Counted from the first letter of the stretch, positions 1-9,313 are shown. The stretch is DNA of 35,374 nt from Bacillota bacterium (GCA_023443925.1 JAEZSL010000339.1:1-35374); one strand, 5' to 3'. A program made the numbers and translations. Notes: a model not told the origin generated them from the letters alone.

Positions 1-1943
1 ATTATGATAAGGAAGAAGTGAAACGTCTTTTTTCAATTAGCACCACAGTGGTACCTGTTATTTGGGAGGATACCAAGATTAATATTTTGGATACTCCGGG
101 TTATTTTGATTTTGTGGGGGAAGCAGAAGAAGCACTCAATGCAGCCGATGCGGCTGTAATTGTGATAGCAGCTAAGGCCGGCGTGGAAGTCGGAACCATG
201 AAGGCATGGGAATACTGTGAAAAACATAACCTGCCGAGAATGTTTTTTGTAACGGATATGGATGATGATAATGCAAGTTATCGTCAGGTGGTTGAGGATT
301 TAACGGAAATATACGGGAAGAAAATAGCCCCGTTTCATATACCTATACGGGAGAATGAGAAATTTGTAGGTTTTGTCAATGTAGTAAAGATGGCCGGCAG
401 GAGATTTACCGATATGGGAAATTACGAGGAATGCCCTGTTCCAGATTACTCCATGGAGAATTTAACAAAGTTTCGTGAAACACTGTTAGATGCCGTAGCA
501 GAAACCAGTGAAGAATTAATGGAAAAATATTTTGCGGGAGAAGAATTTACCCAGGATGAGATATCCCTGGCACTACGGAACAATGTAACGGACGGAACCC
601 TGGTTCCGGTACTCATGGGTTCGGGTTTGTACGCACAGGGAGCTACGATGTTATTACAGGCCATAGAAAAATATTTCCCGGCCCCAGACAAAAACCAGGT
701 AGCGGGAATCAATTATAAGAACAGAGAAACATTTAAAGCGAATTTTGATGAGAAGCAGCCCATGACGGCATACGTATTTAAGACCATAGCCGATCCTTTT
801 ATCGGTAAATTTTCGTTGTTTAAAGTATGCTCCGGTATATTGAGGTCTGATTCCCAGATTTTTAATGCGGATAAAGATACGGAAGAAAAAATTTCCCGCC
901 TCTATATACTAAGAGGTAAGGAGCAGATAGAAGTGAGTGAACTCAGGGCAGGAGATATCGGCGCTATTGGTAAACTGTCCAATACGGTAACCGGAGATAC
1001 GCTCTCAACCAAAGCGGTACCGGTTGTTTATGAACGGCCGGAGATGCCAAAACCCTATACCTACCAGCGTTTTAAGGCAAAAAATAAAGGTGATGATGAC
1101 AAGGTTTCCCAGGCACTGGCTAAATTAATGGATGAGGATCTGACCCTTAAAGTAGTAAATGACAAGGAAAACAGGCAGTCTTTACTGTACGGAATCGGTG
1201 ACCAGCAGTTAGAAGTTGTGGTTAGTAAGCTGCTGACCAAATATAAAGTGGATATTGAGATCATGAAACCAAGGATTCCTTTTAGAGAGACTCTGCGCAA
1301 AAAGGTAAGGGTTCAGGGTAAATACAAGAAACAATCCGGAGGACATGGACAGTACGGGGATGTCCATATTGAATTCGAGCCTTCCGGTAATCTGGAACAG
1401 CCTTACGAATTTGCTGAAAAGATATTTGGCGGTTCCGTGCCAAGAAATTATTTCCCGGCAGTTGATAAGGGAATTGCGGAATGTGTTATAAAAGGCCCTG
1501 TGGCCGGCTATCCGGTGGTTGGATTGAAGGCTACACTGGTGGATGGTTCCTATCATCCGGTAGATTCTTCTGAAATGGCCTTTAAGATGGCTACGATTCA
1601 GGCTTTTAAGCAAGGTTTTATGGAAGCTTCCCCTGTACTTTTAGAGCCGATCGCTTCCCTGAGAGTTTTGGTGCCGGATAAGTATACCGGAGATATTATG
1701 GGTGATCTGAATAAAAGACGGGGCAGGGTGCTGGGAATGAATCCCGTTGCCGGCGGCAAGCAGGAAATCCTGGCCGACATACCTCTGTCCGAGCTGTATG
1801 GCTACTCCACAGATCTTCGTTCCATGACAGGCGGTGCCGGTGATTTCTCCTATGAATTTAACCGTTATGAACAGGCTCCTTCAGATATTCAGCAGAAAGT
1901 AATTGAAGATAATGAAAAGGAATTGATTGCAAGTGGTGAATAA
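1..1943 (+). CDS. EF-G-like translational GTPase (5' end outside window)
   Basis: Ribosome-associated GTPase of the elongation factor G superfamily, probably the EF-G paralogue often labelled fusA2 rather than the main translocase. The frame is open from base 3, so the gene starts upstream and the P-loop is not in view. The G3 box DTPG is visible (DTPGYFDFVGE, canonical EF-G has DTPGHVDF), but the G4 position reads VTDMD where canonical EF-G has NKMD. Domain IV is clear (GGHGQYGDVHIEFEP), as is the conserved HPVDSSEMAFKMA stretch. About 645 residues are present, so roughly 40-50 N-terminal residues are missing compared with a ~690-residue family length. The family is certain; whether it is a true translocase, a ribosome-protection type or another paralogue cannot be settled here. 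Confidence 0.93.
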   Translation, partial: YDKEEVKRLFSISTTVVPVIWEDTKINILDTPGYFDFVGEAEEALNAADAAVIVIAAKAGVEVGTMKAWEYCEKHNLPRMFFVTDMDDDNASYRQVVEDLTEIYGKKIAPFHIPIRENEKFVGFVNVVKMAGRRFTDMGNYEECPVPDYSMENLTKFRETLLDAVAETSEELMEKYFAGEEFTQDEISLALRNNVTDGTLVPVLMGSGLYAQGATMLLQAIEKYFPAPDKNQVAGINYKNRETFKANFDEKQPMTAYVFKTIADPFIGKFSLFKVCSGILRSDSQIFNADKDTEEKISRLYILRGKEQIEVSELRAGDIGAIGKLSNTVTGDTLSTKAVPVVYERPEMPKPYTYQRFKAKNKGDDDKVSQALAKLMDEDLTLKVVNDKENRQSLLYGIGDQQLEVVVSKLLTKYKVDIEIMKPRIPFRETLRKKVRVQGKYKKQSGGHGQYGDVHIEFEPSGNLEQPYEFAEKIFGGSVPRNYFPAVDKGIAECVIKGPVAGYPVVGLKATLVDGSYHPVDSSEMAFKMATIQAFKQGFMEASPVLLEPIASLRVLVPDKYTGDIMGDLNKRRGRVLGMNPVAGGKQEILADIPLSELYGYSTDLRSMTGGAGDFSYEFNRYEQAPSDIQQKVIEDNEKELIASGE

Positions 1944-2023
1944 AGGGATTAGAAAGCAGAATCCCAAGCCGAATTTATAAGACTATGCTAAATCAAATAA
2001 TATAAAGTCTTTCAGACTGGATA

Positions 2024-2111
2024 AAAGGGTTGCCGTAATATCAGATTTACCAGACGCGTGCTGCAGGGATAATGCACATGGGAAAAGTAACTGAATTTAA
2101 GGCAGCCCTTT
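2024..2111 (+). other. Possible structured RNA element between EF-G-like gene and ygiQ-type gene
   Basis: The arms AAAGGGTTGCC (2024-2034) and GGCAGCCCTTT (2101-2111) pair over 11 bp with a single G-U wobble and enclose 66 nt. Inside are two small possible hairpins (GTAA/TTAC at 2035-2050; GTGC/GCAC at 2058-2077). It does not match any riboswitch consensus I know and has no T-tract after it. It lies upstream of the predicted promoter of the next gene, so it would belong to the 3' region of the EF-G-like transcript or to a separate RNA. Confidence 0.3.
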
Positions 2112-2167
2112 GTCATTGTTCCGTAAATATATTGGTTAAGTGAATGTAATCCTTCTTAAATTACCTA

Positions 2168-2196
2168 TCGACTATTCCTTGCAAATAAGCTATACT
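2168..2196 (+). promoter_or_regulatory. Predicted sigma-A promoter for the radical SAM gene
   Basis: TCGACT (2168-2173), 17-nt spacer, TATACT (2191-2196). The -10 is 5/6 and the -35 4/6 to consensus. Transcription would begin near 2203, about 75 nt ahead of the chosen start codon. Confidence 0.5.
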
Positions 2197-2278
2197 ATAT
2201 GGATGTGACAATCAATGGTTTTATTTGAAAGGAGTTAGGGAGGCTGTAAGAGAAATAAGCTGCACCTATATTAATAGA

Positions 2279-4318
2279 ATGATAAAAGATTTTTTACCAA
2301 TTTGCAGGGAAGATATGGAGAACAGAGGCTGGGAGCAGTGCGATTTTGTATATGTAATCGGGGATGCCTATGTGGATCATCATTCCTTTGGACCGGCTGT
2401 TATAAGCAGAGTGCTGGAAAGCTACGGTTATAAAGTGGGGATAATCGCCCAGCCTGACTGGAAGAATAGCGAAAGTATCAGGATACTGGGTACTCCAAGG
2501 CTTGGTTTTTTAGTCAGCGGCGGTAATATGGATACCATGGTTAACCATTATACCGTGGCAAAGAAGCGAAGATCACAGGATGCTTATTCACCGGGAGGCG
2601 TCATGGGCAAAAGACCGGACCGGGCAACCATTGTATACTGTAATCTGATCAGAAAGGTTTATAAAAATATTCCCATTATTACCGGTGGAATTGAAGCCAG
2701 CTTAAGAAGACTGGGGCATTACGATTATTGGAGTGATTCGGTGAAGCGCTCCATCCTTCTGGATTCCCAGGCAGATATTATTTCTTACGGCATGGGAGAG
2801 CGTTCAATTGTAGAAATAGCCGAAGCCCTGGACAGCGGGCTGGCGGTTAAGGACATTACATTTATTGATGGAACGGTTTACAAAGCCAAAGATTTATCAT
2901 CTGTATATGACGGGGTGACACTGCCTGGTTTTGATGAGATACAAAAAAGTAAGGAAGTATTTGCGAAAAGCTTTTTTATCCAGTACTCCAATACGGATCC
3001 ATATTCCGGAAAAAGATTAATCGAAAAATATAAAGAAAATGAATACGTAATACAAAATCCCCCTGCCAAACCTCTGACCCAGGCGGAAATGGACCGGGTC
3101 TATTCCCTGCCTTTTATGCGGGATTACCATCCTTCCTATGTTACTTCAGGGGGAATTCCGGCTATCGAAGAATTAAAATTCAGCCTGACCAGTAACAGAG
3201 GGTGTTTTGGGGGCTGCAGTTTTTGCGCTTTGACGTTCCATCAGGGAAGAATTGTACAGACCAGAAGCCATGAATCCATTTTGGCAGAAGCCAATCACCT
3301 GATATGGGACAAGGATTTTAAAGGTTATATCAATGATGTGGGCGGTCCTACGGCAAACTTCAGACATACGGCCTGTGAGAAGCAAAATACCAAGGGAGCC
3401 TGTATTAATAAGCAGTGCCTGTTCCCCACTCCCTGCAAAAGCTTAAGAGTTGACCACAGTGATTATCTCAAGCTTTTACAGAAGCTAAGAAACCTGCCCA
3501 ATGTAAAAAAAGTATTTGTGCGTTCGGGAATCCGGTTTGATTATCTCATACAGGATAAGGATGATACCTTTATACAGGAATTGTGTGAACATCATGTCAG
3601 CGGACAGCTTAAAGTGGCACCGGAACATATCAGCGACAGAGTTCTGGATATGATGGGAAAACCAAAAAATTCCGTTTATGAAGAATTCCTGCGCAGATAT
3701 AAAAAGACCAACGAAAGGCTGGGTAAGAAGCAGTTCGTGGTCCCTTATCTGATGTCCTCCCATCCAGGATCAACTTTAAAGGAAGCGGTAGCCCTGGCCG
3801 AATATTTAAGAGATCTGGGATATATGCCGGAACAGGTACAGGATTTTTATCCAACTCCCTCCACCATCTCGACCTGCATGTATTACACAGGTCTTGACCC
3901 CAGAACCCTTCAGCCGGTGTATGTTCCCAAAACTCCTCATGAGAAAGCCATGCAGCGGGCACTGATCCAGTATCGTAATCCAAAAAATTATGATCTGGTG
4001 GTGGAAGCACTGACCTTGGCCCACCGTACGGATTTAATCGGATTTGATAAAAAATGTCTGATCCGTCCCAGGAATCATGGTGGATATTCCGATAACAGAA
4101 CGGATAAGAACCGGGACGGAAAACAGAAGTCTGCCAGACAAAACAGTCAGAACGAGGTGAAAAACAGGAAGAACCCTGGCCGGAAAGCAGAGGACAGGTC
4201 CTCAGCCGGTAAAAGGAAGCAGGAAACGAAAGGAAAAAACCAGCAAAGCGGCAGCCGTGTTAGTACTGTCAGTTCTAAGAATAATCGTAGCGGCAGAGCA
4301 ACTCGGGGAAAGAGATAA
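2279..4318 (+). CDS. YgiQ family radical SAM protein
   Basis: Member of the UPF0313/YgiQ radical SAM family; the reaction is not established. The 4Fe-4S motif CFGGCSFC (CxxxCxxC) follows SLTSNRG and precedes ALTFHQGR, as in the family. The N-terminal region with GDAYVDH and the GGIEASLRR segment are also typical. I place the start at ATG 2279 ([13 protein letters not shown]), which matches the usual family N-terminus. The frame is open back to TTG 2225, and an AAGGAG at 2229-2234 sits about 45 nt upstream of the ATG, so the start is not certain. The final ~75 residues are a Lys/Arg/Asn/Ser-rich, probably disordered basic tail. Length is 679 residues. It has its own promoter and is followed by a strong terminator, so it is likely monocistronic. 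Confidence 0.93.
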   Translation: MIKDFLPICREDMENRGWEQCDFVYVIGDAYVDHHSFGPAVISRVLESYGYKVGIIAQPDWKNSESIRILGTPRLGFLVSGGNMDTMVNHYTVAKKRRSQDAYSPGGVMGKRPDRATIVYCNLIRKVYKNIPIITGGIEASLRRLGHYDYWSDSVKRSILLDSQADIISYGMGERSIVEIAEALDSGLAVKDITFIDGTVYKAKDLSSVYDGVTLPGFDEIQKSKEVFAKSFFIQYSNTDPYSGKRLIEKYKENEYVIQNPPAKPLTQAEMDRVYSLPFMRDYHPSYVTSGGIPAIEELKFSLTSNRGCFGGCSFCALTFHQGRIVQTRSHESILAEANHLIWDKDFKGYINDVGGPTANFRHTACEKQNTKGACINKQCLFPTPCKSLRVDHSDYLKLLQKLRNLPNVKKVFVRSGIRFDYLIQDKDDTFIQELCEHHVSGQLKVAPEHISDRVLDMMGKPKNSVYEEFLRRYKKTNERLGKKQFVVPYLMSSHPGSTLKEAVALAEYLRDLGYMPEQVQDFYPTPSTISTCMYYTGLDPRTLQPVYVPKTPHEKAMQRALIQYRNPKNYDLVVEALTLAHRTDLIGFDKKCLIRPRNHGGYSDNRTDKNRDGKQKSARQNSQNEVKNRKNPGRKAEDRSSAGKRKQETKGKNQQSGSRVSTVSSKNNRSGRATRGKR

Positions 4319-4376
4319 GTAAGATAAAGAGATAAGTAAGATTAAGTGGGATATTCAATATTTATACCATATATAG

Positions 4377-4420
4377 AAAGGGATATATGACCTGAACAAT
4401 CATATACCCCTTTTATTTTT
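4377..4420 (+). terminator. Intrinsic terminator after the radical SAM gene
   Basis: A 14-bp stem (AAAGGGATATATGA 4377-4390 with its near-complement ending in CCCCTTT, one mismatch), a 9-nt loop, then TTTTATTTTT. It lies between convergent genes and may also slow transcription from the other strand. Confidence 0.85.
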
Positions 4421-4426
4421 AGACAG

Positions 4427-5137
4427 TTACATACTGGCATTAATAAATGCCTTAAATATATGAAGTGCATCCTCATTGGTTTCAAACAAGTGTTCCGGAT
4501 GCCATTGAACTCCCAGGAAGAAACGGTGCCCAGGAAGATATATGGCTTCAATTAAGGAATCTAGGGAAACCCCTGAAACTTTCAGAACAGGTGCCACATC
4601 CCTCACAGCCTGATGATGAAAGCTGTTAACCTTTATATAATCCTTGCCTAAGATTTCTGAGAGCAGGGTGCCATCTTTCACCAGCACGCTGTGGGTCAGG
4701 ACGGAATTGCCGGACAGCTGGGAATGTGCAATGGACAAATCCGAAGGAAACTGTGCCGGAATGTCCTGATATATGGTACCGCCTAAAAACACATTTAGTA
4801 TCTGTATACCCCGGCAGATGCCAAGGACAGGCTTGCCGGTTTGTATAACGATATCAAACAAATCTTCCTCCATTTTATCCCGTTCCGGAACCACGACGCC
4901 GCCCTGCCTTATGGTTTCCTCTCCAAAGCGGAAAGGGTCAATATCAGGCCCCCCGGTAAATAAAATACCGTCACACAGATTGGAAGCTACCGTTAATTCC
5001 TCCTTATCAGCTTGCAGCGGCAGAAGCAGAGGAACTCCGCCGGCTCTTCTTATGGCATTCAGATAATTCGGCCCAATCCAAACCCGGTTTCTCTCATAAT
5101 CATATTGAGGTGTTAAACCGATTACAGGTTTTTTCAT
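4427..5137 (-). CDS. Gamma-glutamyl-gamma-aminobutyrate hydrolase family protein (peptidase C26)
   Basis: Class I glutamine amidotransferase-fold hydrolase of the PuuD-like C26 family, which cleaves gamma-glutamyl amide bonds; the substrate here is unknown. The nucleophile elbow GICRGIQ places Cys108, and the dyad partners are in QWHPE (His213, Glu215). An oxyanion-type GGPDIDP lies at about residues 62-68. It is 236 residues, a normal family length. The AGGAAGGA ribosome site (5148-5154) overlaps the stop codon of the upstream epimerase-like gene and the gap is only 15 nt, so the two form a minus-strand operon. With no puu genes nearby, a role in putrescine breakdown is not supported. Confidence 0.93.
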   Translation of the reverse strand: MKKPVIGLTPQYDYERNRVWIGPNYLNAIRRAGGVPLLLPLQADKEELTVASNLCDGILFTGGPDIDPFRFGEETIRQGGVVVPERDKMEEDLFDIVIQTGKPVLGICRGIQILNVFLGGTIYQDIPAQFPSDLSIAHSQLSGNSVLTHSVLVKDGTLLSEILGKDYIKVNSFHHQAVRDVAPVLKVSGVSLDSLIEAIYLPGHRFFLGVQWHPEHLFETNEDALHIFKAFINASM

Positions 5138-5152
5138 GAAATCACATCCTTC

Positions 5153-6043
5153 CTACGCTATATCTATAGTATATGAAGCTTCAAACTGTTTGCCAGCTTC
5201 CAGATGATTTCCCCATTCTTTTTCTTCTAATTTTCCGTTAAATTCACTGCTGTCGCAGCGTCCGTACCAGGGTTCAATGCAGATAAAAGGAGCATTCTTA
5301 CCAGCTGGTGACCATACGCCGAATAAAGGAGCATCAAACTGTACGGTTACATAGGGGTTTTTATCCGGGCCGCAAAGGGAAACCGTATGGCACTGGTTAT
5401 CTTCGATTACCAGTGCATCGTTATCAAACATAGTTGCGGTTATTTTAATTAAGCCTCTATCCGTAAACAGGATGGACTGTTCGTTTATAGGCTGCTTAAC
5501 CGCAAGGCCCTTATCATTGATAAGTACATAGCGGATCGGTTCTGTGCGGTCAAAGGCAATATAATAATCGGTTTGACTTTCGTTCTCATTTAAGGGACAA
5601 TAAAAGGCAGGATGGCCGCCGATGGAAAAATACATATCCGAATCTCCGGAATTTTTGACCTTCCATAGTACGGTTATTTTTCTGCCGGTTAAACGGTAGC
5701 CAACCTCCAGTATAAAAGGGAATGGATAGTTCCTTAAGGTTTCTTCACTCTCCTCCAGGCCAAACCATATTTCTGAATCGGATTCGGAAATTAACCTGAA
5801 TTCGGAATCTCTGGCAAAACCATGCTGGGGTAAGTGATATTCTTTATTTTGGTAGGTGTAAGTTTGATTGACAAGGTTGCCAACTATGGGAAATAGAATG
5901 GGTGAGTGCCGTTTCCAATAAACCGGATCGGCATTCCATAGATATTCTTTACTCGTATTCGTATCGGTAATTGCTGCCAGTTCCGCTCCCATACTATTGA
6001 ATTTTAAGGTTAGTTCACTGCTTTTTAATGTATAAACAGACAT
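5153..6043 (-). CDS. Aldose 1-epimerase family protein (LacX/YeaD-like mutarotase)
   Basis: Galactose-mutarotase-fold protein that would interconvert alpha and beta anomers of a sugar or sugar phosphate. The two catalytic-region histidines of the fold are seen in QHGFARD (His74) and IGGHPAFYCPL (His144), with a C-terminal WSPAGKNAPFICIEPW segment typical of the LacX-type subfamily. Length is 296 residues, as expected. A strong AAGGAGG precedes the ATG. It is the first gene of a two-gene operon with the C26 hydrolase; no sugar transport or catabolic genes are nearby, so the sugar cannot be named. Confidence 0.93.
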   Translation of the reverse strand: MSVYTLKSSELTLKFNSMGAELAAITDTNTSKEYLWNADPVYWKRHSPILFPIVGNLVNQTYTYQNKEYHLPQHGFARDSEFRLISESDSEIWFGLEESEETLRNYPFPFILEVGYRLTGRKITVLWKVKNSGDSDMYFSIGGHPAFYCPLNENESQTDYYIAFDRTEPIRYVLINDKGLAVKQPINEQSILFTDRGLIKITATMFDNDALVIEDNQCHTVSLCGPDKNPYVTVQFDAPLFGVWSPAGKNAPFICIEPWYGRCDSSEFNGKLEEKEWGNHLEAGKQFEASYTIDIA

Positions 6044-6295
6044 AGTTCCTCCTTGAATCTGTCCGGTGCTGCTTTTCCTTCTATGATTAACAATAACCGG
6101 CTAAGTATATTTTTTTGATAATTACGCATATTGTAACACGAGGAGAATCAATTTGCCATCCCTTAATATGAAAATAATGCAAAGCCAATATGTTATCCAG
6201 CCCTTGTATAAGGAGAACCAGATTCCATGGTGACTCTTGCCAAATCTGGTAAGCTTCGTTATAATGATATAAAGTTTACATCCCGGAGGTATAGA

Positions 6296-6808
6296 ATGCT
6301 TAAGATATTTTATCCAGACGAATGTGCTGATTCAGCCTATGACATTAATTATAATGACCTATTTAAGCAGGGTTATAAAGGACTGCTTTTTGATATCGAC
6401 AATACTCTGGTTGAACATGGTGCGGATGCGGATGCCAGAGCCATTAATCTTATGACAGAATTAAAACGAATTGGTTTCCGGATTTGTCTGATTTCAAATA
6501 ACAGTGAAGAAAGAGTAAAGAGGTTTAATAAAGAAATACAAGTCGATTATATATATAAAGCGAATAAGCCTTCTGCAAAAAGTTATATAAAAGCCATGAA
6601 ACTTATGAAAACCAAACCATCCGATACGGTATTTATCGGTGACCAGTTATTTACGGATATTTATGGGGCAAAACTGGCGGGTATGAAAAGCTTTTTCGTA
6701 AAACCCATTGGTCCCGAAAAAGAAATACAGATTGTATTAAAGCGTTATTTAGAGAGAATTGTCCTATTTTTTTACCGGAGAGAAAATCGGTGGAAACAGT
6801 CAATTTAA
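6296..6808 (+). CDS. YqeG family HAD IIIA-type phosphatase
   Basis: Small HAD-superfamily hydrolase of the YqeG type. HAD motif I is FDIDNTL (Asp33 and Asp35), motif II is in ICLISNNS, and the later acidic motif is FIGDQLFTDIYGA. The start ATG 6296 (MLKIFYPDEC) is chosen because GGAGG lies at 6285-6289 just ahead; the open frame continues upstream to 6227 without support. Length is 170 residues. It precedes the shikimate genes by 88 nt; yqeG near aro genes is a common arrangement in Firmicutes. Its physiological substrate is not known from the sequence. Confidence 0.92.
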   Translation: MLKIFYPDECADSAYDINYNDLFKQGYKGLLFDIDNTLVEHGADADARAINLMTELKRIGFRICLISNNSEERVKRFNKEIQVDYIYKANKPSAKSYIKAMKLMKTKPSDTVFIGDQLFTDIYGAKLAGMKSFFVKPIGPEKEIQIVLKRYLERIVLFFYRRENRWKQSI

Positions 6809-6896
6809 TGGAGAGATAAGCATAATAAAAAGATCTGTAAACAAAACATAGTAAAACAGAAATTATGCTGCGTACCGATAAAGAAAAGGGGATGCC

Positions 6897-7412
6897 ATGA
6901 GTAATATTATTTTAATCGGTTTTATGGGAAGCGGCAAAACCAGCGTCGGAATCCAGCTGGCCAAAAAACTTTCTTTTCAGTTTAAGGACACCGACCGGAT
7001 GATTGAAGATAACTGCGGACGATCCATAAAAAGTATATTTGCCAGGGAAGGGGAAGGTTTTTTTCGGGAATTAGAAACAAAGACTGTAAAGGATTTGATT
7101 GGTAAGACAGAAAAACATGTGATATCAGTAGGTGGAGGATTGCCGGTACAGCCTGGTAACGGAGAACTTTTACAACAGTTAGGACAGGTCATTTATCTTA
7201 AGACCTCCAGTGATACTATTATGAAAAGATTGAGCGGAGACACAACAAGGCCTCTGCTTTCCGGTGACAATCCGAAAGAAAAAATAGAAGCTCTGTTTAA
7301 ATTAAGGGAACCTCTATATGAAGCTGCTTCACACCTGAATGTAATTACGGATGATCGGAAAATAAGCGATATTATTGAGGAAATAATCAGAAGAACAGGA
7401 GTTATCCAATGA
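6897..7412 (+). CDS. aroK: Shikimate kinase
   Basis: Phosphorylates shikimate at the 3-hydroxyl with ATP, the fifth step of the cytoplasmic chorismate pathway. The P-loop GFMGSGKT occupies residues 8-15, the metal and shikimate-binding DTDR residues 31-34, and the substrate-binding SVGGGLP lies near residue 80. The lid arginine is in the DTTRPLL segment. Length is 171 residues, typical of the monofunctional enzyme. AAAAGGGG stands just upstream. The stop overlaps the aroQ start (ATGA at 7409-7412), so the two are translationally coupled. Confidence 0.96.
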   Translation: MSNIILIGFMGSGKTSVGIQLAKKLSFQFKDTDRMIEDNCGRSIKSIFAREGEGFFRELETKTVKDLIGKTEKHVISVGGGLPVQPGNGELLQQLGQVIYLKTSSDTIMKRLSGDTTRPLLSGDNPKEKIEALFKLREPLYEAASHLNVITDDRKISDIIEEIIRRTGVIQ

Positions 7413-7843
7413 AGCTATTAGTAATCAACGGCCCGAATTTAAACTTTTTAGGTATCCGTGAAAAAACCGTATACGGTAATCAGGATTATGATTACCTGCT
7501 ATCTATGTTAAATGAGAAAGCAGTGAAAGAAAATATCAGCATCGATACTTTTCAGAGCAATTGTGAGGGAGAGATCATAGACCGGATCCAGAAAGCATAT
7601 TTTGATGAGACGCAGGGTATCATCATAAACCCTGGAGCTTTTACACACTATAGTTACGCAATCCGGGATGCGCTGGCTTCTATGGATATGCCCATTATTG
7701 AGGTACATATTTCAAATGTTCATAAAAGAGAGGAATTCAGGCATGTATCCGTAACAGCTCCTGTATGTACCGGGCAGATAGTAGGCATGGGTTTAAACGG
7801 TTATATACTGGCCGTGGATGCTATGTTGCAGCTGCTGAAATAA
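7409..7843 (+). CDS. aroQ: Type II 3-dehydroquinate dehydratase
   Basis: Catalyses dehydration of 3-dehydroquinate to 3-dehydroshikimate in the chorismate pathway. Family signatures are all present: VINGPNLNFLG at the N-terminus, catalytic Tyr22 in KTVYGNQ, SNCEGEIID, the NPGAFTHYSYAIRDAL segment with the catalytic His, and EVHISNVHKREEFR. Length is 144 residues as expected. It overlaps aroK by 4 nt. No obvious terminator separates it from efp. Confidence 0.97.
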   Translation: MKLLVINGPNLNFLGIREKTVYGNQDYDYLLSMLNEKAVKENISIDTFQSNCEGEIIDRIQKAYFDETQGIIINPGAFTHYSYAIRDALASMDMPIIEVHISNVHKREEFRHVSVTAPVCTGQIVGMGLNGYILAVDAMLQLLK

Positions 7844-7975
7844 TATAAAACTCCTTGAGGACTTTGTATTGTTTCATAGGTGCAGGGAATACTTAAATGA
7901 TGTATTTAATGAATAAAGCCTTTGCATAAATGAATCAAGAAATTGTATATATTTTTTCAATTTATTAAAAAATAG

Positions 7976-8004
7976 TTGAAAAAACTTGTCGGATAAGATA
8001 AACT
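7976..8004 (+). promoter_or_regulatory. Possible promoter for efp
   Basis: TTGAAA (7976-7981), 17-nt spacer, TAAACT (7999-8004; 4/6). It sits directly before the efp ribosome site and would give a short leader. Moderate match only. Confidence 0.4.
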
Positions 8005-8039
8005 ATAGAGTAGTTAATTTAAGGAGGAAAATATCATAT

Positions 8040-8597
8040 ATGGTATCAGCAGGCGATTTTAGAAATGGCTTAACAATTGAATTAGACAATAATATATATC
8101 AGGTTATCGAATTTCAGCATGTAAAACCTGGTAAAGGAGCAGCATTCGTTAGAACAAAATTAAGAAATATCAAGAGCGGCGGTGTAGTGGAAAGAACTTT
8201 CAGACCTAACGAAAAATGTCCTCAGGCTCACATCGAACGTTCTGATATGCAATATTTATATAAAGACGGCGACTTATATCACTTCATGGATGTTAATACT
8301 TATGACCAGTTTGCATTGAATGAAGATTCAGTAGGGGATGCTTTAGAATTCGTTAAAGAAAATGAAATGGTTAAGATGCTTTCCCACAACGGTCAGGTAT
8401 TTGCTATTGAACCGCCTCTGTTTGTAGAATTAGTAATAGTTGAAACAGAACCTGGCTTCAAGGGTGATACTGCACAGAATGCAACAAAGCCTGCTATTGT
8501 TGAAACCGGTGCTACCGTTTATGTTCCGTTATTCGTAGAACAAGGGGACAAGATCAGTATTGATACAAGAACCGGAGATTATTTAAAAAGAGTATAA
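8040..8597 (+). CDS. efp: Elongation factor P
   Basis: Binds the ribosome between P and E sites and relieves stalling at polyproline stretches. The start ATG 8040 ([10 protein letters not shown]) follows AAGGAGG at 8021-8027; an in-frame TTG further upstream is not credible. The exposed loop that receives the post-translational modification reads KPGKGAAF with Lys32 at its tip, the residue position modified in many bacteria. The three beta-barrel domain layout and C-terminal [17 protein letters not shown] are canonical. Length is 185 residues. The gene is followed by a very strong terminator. Confidence 0.97.
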   Translation: MVSAGDFRNGLTIELDNNIYQVIEFQHVKPGKGAAFVRTKLRNIKSGGVVERTFRPNEKCPQAHIERSDMQYLYKDGDLYHFMDVNTYDQFALNEDSVGDALEFVKENEMVKMLSHNGQVFAIEPPLFVELVIVETEPGFKGDTAQNATKPAIVETGATVYVPLFVEQGDKISIDTRTGDYLKRV

Positions 8598-8613
8598 TTT
8601 TTATCAAAATTAC

Positions 8614-8664
8614 AAAAGGTGCAAATCAAAGAAAATAATTATTTTCAATGGTTTGCACCTTTTT
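8614..8664 (+). terminator. Strong intrinsic terminator after efp
   Basis: Perfect 12-bp stem AAAAGGTGCAAA (8614-8625) with TTTGCACCTTTT (8652-8663). Inside it lies a second perfect palindrome, GAAAATAATTATTTTC (8631-8646), so the whole forms one long two-part hairpin. The A-rich and T-rich flanks make it functional in either direction. Confidence 0.9.
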
Positions 8665-8719
8665 AAAGGTAATGAGAAGTAATAAAAAAAGTGAAAAAAA
8701 TTACGGTAGCTAACAAATA

Positions 8720-8836
8720 TCATATCTTTTTAATCTGATTTATTGTGGCCAGAAGTTGAGAAAAACCACAATTTGGACACATACGCTCTATATTACTAAC
8801 AAGATTATTACATTCAGGGCTTTTAATTAAAGCCAT
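8720..8836 (-). CDS. 38-residue zinc-ribbon-like miniprotein, probably degenerate
   Basis: A short open frame starting at ATG 8836 behind AAAGGA at a good spacing. The product begins MALIKSPECNN and continues to RMCPNCGF, closely resembling the common small zinc-ribbon start MALIKCPEC...CPNCG. The first cysteine of the first knuckle is replaced by Ser6, leaving only three of four zinc ligands. The protein ends shortly after the second knuckle. It lies 84 nt downstream of hicB on the same strand, separated by a hairpin. It may be a vestige or a real small protein; function unknown. Confidence 0.5.
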   Translation of the reverse strand: MALIKSPECNNLVSNIERMCPNCGFSQLLATINQIKKI

Positions 8837-8879
8837 TTTATTATTCCTTTCATTGAATGTTAATAATACTCATTTTATT

Positions 8880-8912
8880 AAGGTGGCCAGACTAAATAGT
8901 CTCGCCTACCTT
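8880..8912 (-). terminator. Hairpin downstream of hicB, possible weak terminator
   Basis: AAGGTGGC-C-AGACT, loop AAAT, AGTCT-C-GCCTACCTT: about 13 pairs with one C-C mismatch and one G-U. It lies just beyond the hicB stop. No clear T-tract follows on either strand, so termination is not certain. Confidence 0.4.
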
Positions 8913-8920
8913 GTATGTTA

Positions 8921-9313
8921 TTAATTCTTATAAGTGACGCCAAGAATATTAATTAATGCATCTGTTAATACCTTAGAATAATTTACACCGGCTTTTTCCG
9001 ATCTGTATTCTAACCAACCAGGAATTGTTACATTTTTTCTTACAGTCCGATTGTCATTTGCTCGTCGATATTCGTCAAAATCTATATCAACAAGCGTTAC
9101 AATTTCATCATTATTATGAGAAATATTAAGAGAGGGGGAAGGAATAGCCTTTCCCAAATCTTGTTGACAAATTCCCCATAAACCTATGGCATCCCTTGCC
9201 ATGGTAATAGCGTCGGGTAAATCAGTTCCTTGTGTCCCGATATCTAAATCGGGAACGTGAACTACATAAAAATCATTATCAGGTGTAATAACTACCGGGT
9301 ATACAGCTTTCAT
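8921..9313 (-). CDS. hicB: HicB family antitoxin
   Basis: Antitoxin of a type II HicAB module; binds and neutralises HicA and represses its own operon. The N-terminal HicB fold is typical: MKAVYPVVITPDNDFYVVHVPDLDI, then GTDLPDAITMARDAIG. The C-terminal portion (NVTIPGWLEYRSEKAGVNYSKVLTDAL) resembles the DNA-binding region found in HicB proteins. Length is 130 residues. The start ATG 9313 is preceded by AAGGAGG (9322-9329 on the minus strand); a longer frame beginning at 9337 lacks such support. It follows hicA by 27 nt on the same strand. Confidence 0.93.
   Translation of the reverse strand: MKAVYPVVITPDNDFYVVHVPDLDIGTQGTDLPDAITMARDAIGLWGICQQDLGKAIPSPSLNISHNNDEIVTLVDIDFDEYRRANDNRTVRKNVTIPGWLEYRSEKAGVNYSKVLTDALINILGVTYKN

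Noticed and set aside
7986..8039. Longer efp starting at a TTG
   Set aside because: The extension overlaps the predicted promoter and the AAGGAGG that serves ATG 8040.
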